A stretch of 64,000 nt of DNA, taken from contig CAZITX010000004.1 of assembly GCA_964542305.1 (NCBI GenBank), positions 1 through 64,000 of the forward strand, given 5' to 3'. A program made the translations under genes and the position numbers. The notes beneath the pieces are model-generated. The model was not told the DNA's origin. It saw nothing but the letters and a program-made list of their open reading frames with translations, and ran no database searches. Origin of the DNA: DMER64 sp964542305. Lineage in GTDB: Bacteria; Bacteroidota; Bacteroidia; Bacteroidales; UBA932. This document shows, piece by piece, positions 49,126 through 56,590 of the stretch. How positions within the stretch are numbered: position 1 is the stretch's first letter; every line of letters starts with the position of its first letter.

Positions 49126-50937
49126 TCAGTTAACCTGTATTTTTTGAAGTATGGTTTCACTGGATCCGTCACTGTAAAAGACGATCACTTTGAGGGTATG
49201 CTCACCCGCAGGCAGAATGAGGGTAAATCCGGAAGTTTGCGGAACACCGTTAAAAAACCATTGTTCAGAAACCCTTGCCGGGCCGTTTCCGGAAAGTAGC
49301 AACAGGAAAGGATCACCTGCAGCATACACGTCTTTGGTCATATATATGCCGTAATACGGTAAAGGTTCTGAACTTCCGGTTGTAAATGCAATCCGGTTAC
49401 CTGTCCGGGTAATGTTTCGTAAATCATAACCTGAAGGTTTCCCGTCCCAGTCAACGGCTGCCGGTTGTGTAAGCGAAGTAAATTCTGTTACCGGCAAAGA
49501 TCCCGGGAAGGGTGAGTAATAGGGATTTTTGGCTTCAATCAGGTCAAAACACTCGTGGTCGCTGTAATTGTTTACTTCATTGTTGTCCCAACGGGAAAGG
49601 TATTCCGGACTCCTGTCCACGTGATAGATCAGCAGTCCTTCATGTGGCAGGTAGAGGTCCCAACCTGTTTTTCGGCGGGTTTCATAAAGGTAATACTCTC
49701 CATCGGGGAAATAATTCTGTGTAAAAGAAGGAGTAGGTGAGCGAAAACCGGTATTCATAAAAACGGGATCCAGTTCATAATAACCAGTTTGCTTAAGAGC
49801 GGGAACTTCTCCTGTAGTGATCCATCCCACCAACGCTCTTTCCATCACACTAAAATAAGGCGGGGTACGTCCCGCATTGTTGTAATTACCATCCGACATT
49901 AATGAGTAAGGACCCAATTCTTCTGACTGTCCGTTGTCCCCGTAATCTGTATCATAAAAATCAGGCAGTCCAAGCACATGACAGAATTCGTGGCAGAAGG
50001 TTCCTATCCCCGCATAATCCTGATAATCAGGAGTTCCTCTGAACTCAGACGTGCAGGCATACGTGCCGGTTTTCACACCGTCTGCCGTAACCCAATTGTA
50101 GATGCTCCATTGATGCGGCCAAATGGTATCGTCTCCGCCTCCTTCCGCCTCGTTGTACCCTGCATAATACACAAATATGTTGTCAATATAGCCGTTGTTG
50201 TCGGTATCATATTGCGAAAAATCAATTCCAAGCGTCTGGTCTGCCAACTTTACCGCATCTTCTACCATTTCCTGCGGTCTCAAATCGTAGCCTTTACGGT
50301 CATTTTCTCCGTAATAAGCATAATTCTGGGGAAGTGTCACCGGTCCGATGACATCAAATTGCGGACTGAAAGCTCCCGACGAATTGTCATAAAAATAATC
50401 ATAGGCCGAGCCGGTGCCCCGGTTTGCATTGTACCCGGGTAAATTGAGCATATTAAAAAAATCTTCGTTTGCCGAGGCGGATGTGAATGTCAGATCGGCG
50501 AATTGTACCAGGATAACCAGGAATGGCTTTTCTCCGATGGAAATGGATCGGGCGGGAACATTGACCGGTGTTGCAACGGAAGTCCTGCGCAATTCCGATG
50601 CTTGCTGCAAAGCGACGGCAGGTGGCCTGTCCGGTAACAGGTCCTGTACCAGCGGTGTTGCCGGGGATTCAACAACACGGTTGGGAGTCAGGACCCGCCT
50701 GCCATCAGATGAAAATTGAGCATAATAGTAAAACCGGTCCTTTCCCTGCATTACCAGGCGCCCGCCACTTGTTTTCCAATTCAGAAATTCATCCCCGTGT
50801 ATACGGATGGTCAAAAAGCTTCCATCGGGTTGGACAACGCGTACAGGAAAAGGATAGGCCTTAACGCCAGAGACTTTAATCGGGTTTTCGCACAGGAAAA
50901 ACAGCAAACACAGGAGTGTGATCAAAATCCGTTTCAT
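49126..50937 (-). CDS. M6-family secreted metalloprotease
   Basis: A 603-residue exported protease related to immune inhibitor A. The signal peptide is followed by a propeptide-like region (about 30-130). The zinc motif HEFCHVLGLPDFYD and the met-turn-like YSLMSDG identify the catalytic domain. A C-terminal domain of about 150 residues is beta-rich, with a short T9SS-like or Ig-like appearance but no certain sorting signal. Its ATG overlaps the stop of the BACON gene (ATGA), so the two are made together. It probably degrades extracellular proteins. Confidence 0.92.
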   Translation of the reverse strand: MKRILITLLCLLFFLCENPIKVSGVKAYPFPVRVVQPDGSFLTIRIHGDEFLNWKTSGGRLVMQGKDRFYYYAQFSSDGRRVLTPNRVVESPATPLVQDLLPDRPPAVALQQASELRRTSVATPVNVPARSISIGEKPFLVILVQFADLTFTSASANEDFFNMLNLPGYNANRGTGSAYDYFYDNSSGAFSPQFDVIGPVTLPQNYAYYGENDRKGYDLRPQEMVEDAVKLADQTLGIDFSQYDTDNNGYIDNIFVYYAGYNEAEGGGDDTIWPHQWSIYNWVTADGVKTGTYACTSEFRGTPDYQDYAGIGTFCHEFCHVLGLPDFYDTDYGDNGQSEELGPYSLMSDGNYNNAGRTPPYFSVMERALVGWITTGEVPALKQTGYYELDPVFMNTGFRSPTPSFTQNYFPDGEYYLYETRRKTGWDLYLPHEGLLIYHVDRSPEYLSRWDNNEVNNYSDHECFDLIEAKNPYYSPFPGSLPVTEFTSLTQPAAVDWDGKPSGYDLRNITRTGNRIAFTTGSSEPLPYYGIYMTKDVYAAGDPFLLLLSGNGPARVSEQWFFNGVPQTSGFTLILPAGEHTLKVIVFYSDGSSETILQKIQVN

Positions 50938-52727
50938 TGTAGCTCGTTTTGAATAACATAACCTGTGAAATCATTCGTATCTACAAGCCAAAGCTTGTTT
51001 TCCCGGGAACGGAGCAGTACAACGGAACGGGTACCGGAAGAAAGTCTGGCAAAGCCTTCAGAGGCTATCTCTACATGGAGATGATCACAGGGAACTGCCT
51101 CCTGGGGAACGGGTCCGAAAGAAAAAACCTTACATTGTCCAAGATGTTGAATTCGAAAATAGAGACCGTTTTCTGCGTTAAAAACAACACATTGGTTCAC
51201 AAACGGTGTGTATGTAGCAAGGGGCAGATTGTCGGGAGTGTAGACACCCGGAAGGCTACATTGAAATAGAGGCTGTTGTGCGTAAGGGGCTTGTGTAACG
51301 GTTAGAGTGTCCTTTACCTGTTCACTTTCACTGCTGATAATGATGGATGTTTGGCGTTGTGTAAGCAACGCATTGGGAGCAGCGGAAAATGCCAGCTCCG
51401 TAAGGGATACGGGATCGGTTTGATTGACTGTGATCCATCCTGCATCTTCAGGTATAATCACAACGTAAGGGACATTGGTGCTCAAATTGACAGCAAAAAC
51501 GGCCTCCTCTTCCAGGTATACCGTTGATGGTTCAACTGACAGTTCTTCCCTTGGAGATTGATAAACTGTAAGCGTATCCGATAAAGTGGACTGCTGATCA
51601 CGAACTATCACCTGTGCCGTACGGCTCTCATCACCCGTAAGAGGGTGGATCAGCAGGTTTAGCACATCGGTTCGTATGGCTTTGGTAGTGATCATTTCCA
51701 ACCAGTCAGGGGATCCGGGAATAATAATATCGTACTGAATGTTGGTCCTCAATTGAACCGGATATTCTCCGCCGGCTGAGGGAACGTTCAGGAACTTGTT
51801 GGAAAGGATCAAACGATCAACCTGTGCCTGATATACGTGCAGGGTCTCCGAAAGAGTGCCGTTACTGAAAATGACCGTTCCGTGCCGGGCTCCGTCTTCT
51901 GTCCCTTCGCGGACCGTGAAATATTCCGTGGAGGAGATGAGCCCTTTTGTTGCGACCGGGTTTGGTTTGTTATTGACGATCCATGGATAGGCAGCGGGAA
52001 CGGTAACCGTATAATCGGTGTTATGTTGTATTTCTACTGAGAAATATCCTCCTTCAGAAGGAATATTCTGTACATCCGAAGAAAGCAACAGGGCATCTTT
52101 TTGTTTTTGTGTAACGGTAATGTTTTGAGAAAACTCACCGGCAGTGGTTCTCAGAACAGTATTTCTATCGTCATAGCTGTTGTTAGCTTCCAGTGTTTTA
52201 AGCACAACCTGATGGGTCCCCGGGCCTCCCGAGAGAGGTTGAACAGAAAGCCATGGAACTTGTTCCGGGTTGAAAGCAATAGTCCAATCCGTTTCAGATG
52301 CAACTTGAAACGACTGCTCATATTGGGCCGTATTCTGCAAAACCACATTTCCCGGATAAAGAGCCAGATAAGTAACCGCCTGATAAACCGGAACGGATAC
52401 GGTTTGTTCGTTACTGTAGATTCGCAGAGAATCAATTCTGGGTATGCCGGTAGTGTTTAAACCACGCAGGTAAATATACGTGGTTTTGTTGCCGGATGTG
52501 CCCGTTGAAGGAGATACATCCACCCATGTATTGCCGGCACTGAAGGTCGCTGTCCAGGAACCGGGCGCATAAAAATGAACCTGGAGCGTATCGCCGGGAA
52601 TTTTATATTCCGGTATGATAATTTGATTGGTTGCGGGCAATATAACAGAGAGTGCATCGTTTTCAGGAATGCAGCCGCTGACAGGCAAAATGAGCAGCAA
52701 CAGGGGAATGAATCTGCGGGAATTCAT
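50934..52727 (-). CDS. multi-BACON-domain lipoprotein
   Basis: A 597-residue lipoprotein (signal MNSRRFIPLLLLILPVSGC). The mature part consists of about five BACON-type Ig-like repeats of 85-95 residues, recognisable by recurring units such as NIPSEGGYFSVEIQHNTDYTV, NVPSAGGEYPVQLRTNIQYDI and the ending DTLTVYQ or TVTQ. BACON domains are thought to bind mucin or other glycans, or act as spacers. A C-terminal 120-residue segment is different. I start at 52727, supported by TATCTTTA 3 nt upstream. Coupled to the M6 protease gene, so the pair may bind and cut host or dietary glycoproteins. Confidence 0.9.
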   Translation of the reverse strand: MNSRRFIPLLLLILPVSGCIPENDALSVILPATNQIIIPEYKIPGDTLQVHFYAPGSWTATFSAGNTWVDVSPSTGTSGNKTTYIYLRGLNTTGIPRIDSLRIYSNEQTVSVPVYQAVTYLALYPGNVVLQNTAQYEQSFQVASETDWTIAFNPEQVPWLSVQPLSGGPGTHQVVLKTLEANNSYDDRNTVLRTTAGEFSQNITVTQKQKDALLLSSDVQNIPSEGGYFSVEIQHNTDYTVTVPAAYPWIVNNKPNPVATKGLISSTEYFTVREGTEDGARHGTVIFSNGTLSETLHVYQAQVDRLILSNKFLNVPSAGGEYPVQLRTNIQYDIIIPGSPDWLEMITTKAIRTDVLNLLIHPLTGDESRTAQVIVRDQQSTLSDTLTVYQSPREELSVEPSTVYLEEEAVFAVNLSTNVPYVVIIPEDAGWITVNQTDPVSLTELAFSAAPNALLTQRQTSIIISSESEQVKDTLTVTQAPYAQQPLFQCSLPGVYTPDNLPLATYTPFVNQCVVFNAENGLYFRIQHLGQCKVFSFGPVPQEAVPCDHLHVEIASEGFARLSSGTRSVVLLRSRENKLWLVDTNDFTGYVIQNELQ

Positions 52728-52730
52728 ATC

Positions 52731-52764
52731 TAAAGATAAGGAATCTTCAAGATACTTGTGCAAA
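52731..52764 (-). promoter_or_regulatory. promoter of BACON/M6 operon, same class as the arm promoters
   Basis: Minus strand: TTTG (52761-52764), 22 nt containing ATCTTGAAGATT, then TATCTTTA (52731-52738), 3 nt before the ATG. The order TTTGC-palindrome-CC-TATCTTTA copies the GH3 promoter, and the palindrome ATCTTGAAGAT is that of element D. Confidence 0.55.
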
Positions 52765-52786
52765 ATTGAGGAGATTCCTATATTTG
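52756..52786 (+). promoter_or_regulatory. promoter of marR/cysteate synthase operon
   Basis: TTG (52756-52758), 20 nt, TATATTTG (52779-52786), 21 nt before the ATG. The segment TTGTGCAAAAT...GAGATT matches the deformylase promoter arm at 15 of 23 positions. Its -33 region overlaps that of the divergent BACON promoter. Confidence 0.55.
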
Positions 52787-52807
52787 TAACAGCATTTACT
52801 ATATAAT

Positions 52808-53251
52808 ATGTTACTAAGTAAAAAAATGGGGGTTTATTTGAACCAGGCACATTTCCTGTTCAAACAATGCTTTCTTAGCGAACTGGTAGCCAATAACGTA
52901 GATCTCACCCCCGAGCAGTACCTGCTTATTGATCTGTTATGGGATGAAGGGCCCCTGACTCAACAGGAAATTGCCGACCAGATGCAAAAGGATAAAAATT
53001 CCATTACAAAGCTCATTGACGGTCTGGAAAAAAAAGGCTATGTAACACGGGAAACCAATCCCAGGGATCGCCGTAAAAATCGGGTGGTAGTCACCAAAAT
53101 AGGTGAAGAAAAAAAACAGGAAATAACACGCATAGCCATAAATGCAGCGGATAACATTTTGGGCGGGATCCCTACCGAAGAGTTAAACACCGTGGTGGAA
53201 GTTTTGAACAAGCTCAACAAAAACATGAAAAAACTTTTGCAGAAGAAATAA
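52808..53251 (+). CDS. MarR-family transcriptional regulator
   Basis: A 147-residue winged-helix regulator: LTPEQYLLIDLLWDEGPLTQQEIADQMQ, then the recognition helix KNSITKLIDGLEKKGYV, then the wing RDRRKNRVVVT with its family-typical charged tip, and dimerisation helices at both ends. It begins 2 bp before the cysteate synthase gene, so it probably controls sulfonolipid synthesis and perhaps itself through the dyad between it and the BACON gene. Ligand unknown. Confidence 0.92.
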   Translation: MLLSKKMGVYLNQAHFLFKQCFLSELVANNVDLTPEQYLLIDLLWDEGPLTQQEIADQMQKDKNSITKLIDGLEKKGYVTRETNPRDRRKNRVVVTKIGEEKKQEITRIAINAADNILGGIPTEELNTVVEVLNKLNKNMKKLLQKK

Positions 53252-53253
53252 GA

Positions 53254-54498
53254 ATGACTACAGAATACATATTGAAGAATTGTGCTACAGGAAGACTTTT
53301 TGAAGATACGGGATGGCTTTTATCTGATCCTCAGTGCCAGGATCCGGCTTTGATAAGGGCTATGTACAAAAAGAAACAGCTTGATTACGACCGAACAGAT
53401 AACGGGTTGTATCGCTATTCAGACTGGATGCCCGTAAGAAGGATGCTCAAAGGTTCGGCCGCTCCTGTGACATATAAGAGTGAAGCCCTGGCCGGACATC
53501 TGGGACTTAAAAACCTGTACGTTACCTTTAGTGGATATTGGCCCCAAAGAGGTGCCTTTATGAAAACCTGTTCTTTTAAAGAGACCGAGGCTTATTCCGT
53601 CTGTGCTCATATTCCTGATAACGAAAAACGAACCATGATAGTGGCTTCTGCCGGCAATACGGCAAGAGCTTTCGCGCGGGTATGTTCCCAAAATAAAATT
53701 CCCTTGTTGCTCTTTGTTCCATACGATAATCTGGATACACTATGGTTCGAAGACCGGCTGGATCCTTGTGTGAAACTGCTCTGTTCTCCTCCCGGATCGG
53801 ATTATTACGATGCCATTGAGATGAGCAATCGTTTTTGTGAAGATAAGGTCCATTTTTTTGCCGAGGGGGGGGCCAAAAACATAGCGCGTCGTGACGGCAT
53901 GGGAACCACCGTCCTTTCTGCAGCGACTTTTATTGGGAGGATCCCCGATTATTATTTTCAGGCTGTGGGAAGCGGAACCGGTGCGATTGCCGCTTGGGAA
54001 GCCAACAAACGTTTGATTGAAGACGGCCGTTTTGGAAATACAATCATGCGGCTGATACCTTCACAAAATGCACCATTCTTACCGATTTACGAAGCCTGGA
54101 GTTCCGGCGAAAGGGAAATGAAGACGATGGGTGCCGGAGAAGCTCGCCAGAGATCGGCAAGCATTCGTGCCAAAGTCCTGGCCAACAGAAAACCTCCATA
54201 CAGTATTCCCGGCGGGTTGTACGATGCCCTGTTGGAAACCGGGGGATATATGGATTACGCAACCAATCAGGAACTGGAGCGGGCAAAGCATTTGTTTGAA
54301 ACCCTCGAAGGCATTGACATTGATCCTGCTGCAGGAGTCGCTGCGGCCAGCCTGATTAAAAATGTCAAGGCCGGGAAAATTGATCCGGATGCCGTAATTA
54401 TGCTTAACATAACAGGGGGAGGAGAGAAATTGTTCAAGAAAGAACACGCCGTAAAATACATGAAACCCCTGGAGGATCTGTCCCTTTTGAGTGCGTAG
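53254..54498 (+). CDS. cysteate synthase-like PLP enzyme
   Basis: A 414-residue fold-type II PLP enzyme of the threonine synthase superfamily. The PLP lysine is Lys109 in TCSFKETEA, and the phosphate-binding glycine loop may be AVGSGTG. Its length and N-terminus agree with cysteate synthase, which makes L-cysteate from O-phosphoserine and sulfite. Threonine synthase or another family member remains possible from sequence alone. The neighbours decide: an alpha-oxoamine synthase and an SDR, the two further steps of capnine synthesis, are encoded just across on the other strand. Confidence 0.75.
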   Translation: MTTEYILKNCATGRLFEDTGWLLSDPQCQDPALIRAMYKKKQLDYDRTDNGLYRYSDWMPVRRMLKGSAAPVTYKSEALAGHLGLKNLYVTFSGYWPQRGAFMKTCSFKETEAYSVCAHIPDNEKRTMIVASAGNTARAFARVCSQNKIPLLLFVPYDNLDTLWFEDRLDPCVKLLCSPPGSDYYDAIEMSNRFCEDKVHFFAEGGAKNIARRDGMGTTVLSAATFIGRIPDYYFQAVGSGTGAIAAWEANKRLIEDGRFGNTIMRLIPSQNAPFLPIYEAWSSGEREMKTMGAGEARQRSASIRAKVLANRKPPYSIPGGLYDALLETGGYMDYATNQELERAKHLFETLEGIDIDPAAGVAAASLIKNVKAGKIDPDAVIMLNITGGGEKLFKKEHAVKYMKPLEDLSLLSA

Positions 54499-54510
54499 TT
54501 AATTTTATGC

Positions 54511-55332
54511 CTAAGCGTTTTGTTTTAACGGAGAATCCGGTTCCCCGGCCATCATGCGGTATTCTATCCTGGATACAAACCGGGGAAAGAATTTGGCCAT
54601 CAGTACCGTAAGTTTTCCCAGCGGCGTCAGCACAACGGTATTTTTTCTCTTAATGATCCCTTTAAGCATCTGTAAAGCTACGCTATGGGCCGACATCATT
54701 TTCTCCTCTGCCCGGGGCGTTTTTCCCTGAGAAGTGCCATCGGCAGTAAGTGCCGAAACACGTACGTTGGAAGATGTAAAACCGGGGGCAAAGATCATTA
54801 CGTGCAATCCGTCGTAAAGGTGCTCGGTACGTAACGTATCCAGAAAACCGTTTAAGGCGTATTTGGACGCTGAATAGCCTGTCCTTGCGGGAAGTCCTTT
54901 GAACCCGGCAATGGAAGTGACTCCCACAACCGAACCTTTGCTTTCCAACAACAGGGGCAATGCGTATTTAGTACAATATACACATCCCCAGAAATTCACA
55001 TCCATAAGCGTTTTAAGGACAGAAAGGTCAAGGTCTTTAAACAATGCCCGCATGGATAGCCCGGCGTTGTTGACCAGGATATCAATACGCCCAAAACGCT
55101 CCACGGTATTATCTATCAAAACTTTACAGTCCTCTTCCCGGGAAACATCTGTAACTACGGTTAAAACAGGATTGTTTTTCAGTTCATCTTCCAGGGCTTT
55201 GAGTTTATCACCGGAACGTGCTGCCAGTACAAGAGAAGCTCCTGCCTGTGAAAAAACACGGGCGCATTCCAGTCCAATGCCCGACGATGCGCCTGTGATT
55301 ATCGCTACTTTGCCCTGTAAGGTCCTCTTCAT
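54511..55332 (-). CDS. SDR oxidoreductase, likely 3-oxo-capnine (or 3-ketosphinganine) reductase
   Basis: A 273-residue Rossmann-fold SDR with TGASSGIG at residues 13-20, NNAG near 88, Ser140 and the YSASK catalytic pair (Tyr153, Lys157). The C-terminal 60 residues include a hydrophobic, positively charged stretch (LGKLTVLMAKFFPRFVSR) that may touch the membrane, as in ketosphinganine reductases. It begins 2 bp after the alpha-oxoamine synthase gene. Inferred role: reduction of the 3-oxo product of that enzyme to capnine or a sphingoid base. Confidence 0.75.
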   Translation of the reverse strand: MKRTLQGKVAIITGASSGIGLECARVFSQAGASLVLAARSGDKLKALEDELKNNPVLTVVTDVSREEDCKVLIDNTVERFGRIDILVNNAGLSMRALFKDLDLSVLKTLMDVNFWGCVYCTKYALPLLLESKGSVVGVTSIAGFKGLPARTGYSASKYALNGFLDTLRTEHLYDGLHVMIFAPGFTSSNVRVSALTADGTSQGKTPRAEEKMMSAHSVALQMLKGIIKRKNTVVLTPLGKLTVLMAKFFPRFVSRIEYRMMAGEPDSPLKQNA

Positions 55333-55334
55333 GG

Positions 55335-56588
55335 TTATTCAATAGCCATGTTCTTGATCTCAGTCCCTTTGTATTTTCCCGCTTTCAGTTTTTCCTGTAT
55401 TTCACGAAATGCGTTAAGCGTGTATTCAACATGTTCCAGGGAGTGCATGGCTGTGGGAATAAGCCTGTACATGATAACATCCCGGGGTACGACCGGGTAT
55501 ACCACGACAGAGCAGAATATTTTGTAATTTTCCCTCAGATCTATAAGGATATTTGTGGCTTCAACTAATTCTCCCTTTAAAAATACCGGAGTTACACAAG
55601 CTTCAGCTGCTCCAATGTCAAAGCCGTTTTTTCTCAACCCGTCCTGAAGGGTTCTTGTGATAAGCCACAATTTTTCCCGTAATTCGGGTTGCGTGCGGAT
55701 CATTTCCAGGCGTTTCAACAACCCTTCCACCATGGCCATAGGCAGGCTCTTGGCGTATATCTGGGAACGCAGGTTGTACCTTAGATAATTGATAACATCT
55801 GCAGGACCGGCGACAAAGCCTCCGATTCCGGCCATGGATTTGGCAAAGGCCCCAAAATAGAGGTCCACTTCATCCATCACGTTAAAATGCTCCGAAGTTC
55901 CGCGTCCGTTTGCGCCCATCACACCGAATCCGTGTGCATCGTCAATCAGGATACGGAAATTGTATTTCTTTTTCAGTGATACGATCTGATCCAGGAATCC
56001 CAACGCACCGGTCATCCCGTATACGCCTTCTGTAATGAGTAAAATGCCGCCTCCTGTTTTCTCTGTCAGGCGGGTAGCACGTTCCAGGGCTTTATCGCAT
56101 TTTTCCAGATCATTATGGGGATATACGATCCTCTGTCCCATATGAAGACGCATACCGTCCATGATGCAGGCGTGAGCCTGTGAATCATAAACCACTACAT
56201 CCCGCCGGTTCAGCAGGGCATCTATGGTCGAAACCATCCCCTGGTATCCGAAATTAAAGAGGAAAGCATCTTCTTTTTTCTCGAAATCCGCCAATTCACG
56301 TTCCAGTTTTTCATGCAGGGAAGTGTGTCCGCTCATCATACGGGCTCCCATGGGATAAGCCAGACCCCATCTCTCGGCTCCGGCCGCATCGGCTTTTCTG
56401 ACCTCGGGATGGTTGGCAAGTCCCAGGTAATTGTTGAATGTCCAGGCCAACATCTTTTTGCCCTGGAACATCATATAGGGCTCAATGGGACCTTCCAGCT
56501 TCGGGAACATGAAGTATCCGTGCGCTTTCCTGCGGTATTGGCCTAAAGGACCGCCTTCATCTTTTTTTATTCTTTCAAAAATGTCCAT
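55335..56588 (-). CDS. alpha-oxoamine synthase, likely cysteate fatty acyltransferase
   Basis: A 417-residue PLP enzyme of the serine palmitoyltransferase/AONS/KBL family. Seen: NNYLGLANHPEV, HTSLHEKLERELA, DDAHGFGVMG at 216-225, and the PLP lysine Lys250 in FAKSMAGIGGF. It condenses an amino acid with a fatty acyl thioester and loses CO2. The nearby cysteate synthase suggests cysteate as the amino acid, giving 3-oxo-capnine, a sulfonolipid precursor. Serine (sphingolipid synthesis) is the main alternative. It starts 2 bp after the gyrB stop, so it is co-transcribed with gyrB. Confidence 0.78.
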   Translation of the reverse strand: MDIFERIKKDEGGPLGQYRRKAHGYFMFPKLEGPIEPYMMFQGKKMLAWTFNNYLGLANHPEVRKADAAGAERWGLAYPMGARMMSGHTSLHEKLERELADFEKKEDAFLFNFGYQGMVSTIDALLNRRDVVVYDSQAHACIMDGMRLHMGQRIVYPHNDLEKCDKALERATRLTEKTGGGILLITEGVYGMTGALGFLDQIVSLKKKYNFRILIDDAHGFGVMGANGRGTSEHFNVMDEVDLYFGAFAKSMAGIGGFVAGPADVINYLRYNLRSQIYAKSLPMAMVEGLLKRLEMIRTQPELREKLWLITRTLQDGLRKNGFDIGAAEACVTPVFLKGELVEATNILIDLRENYKIFCSVVVYPVVPRDVIMYRLIPTAMHSLEHVEYTLNAFREIQEKLKAGKYKGTEIKNMAIE

Positions 56589-56590
56589 AA

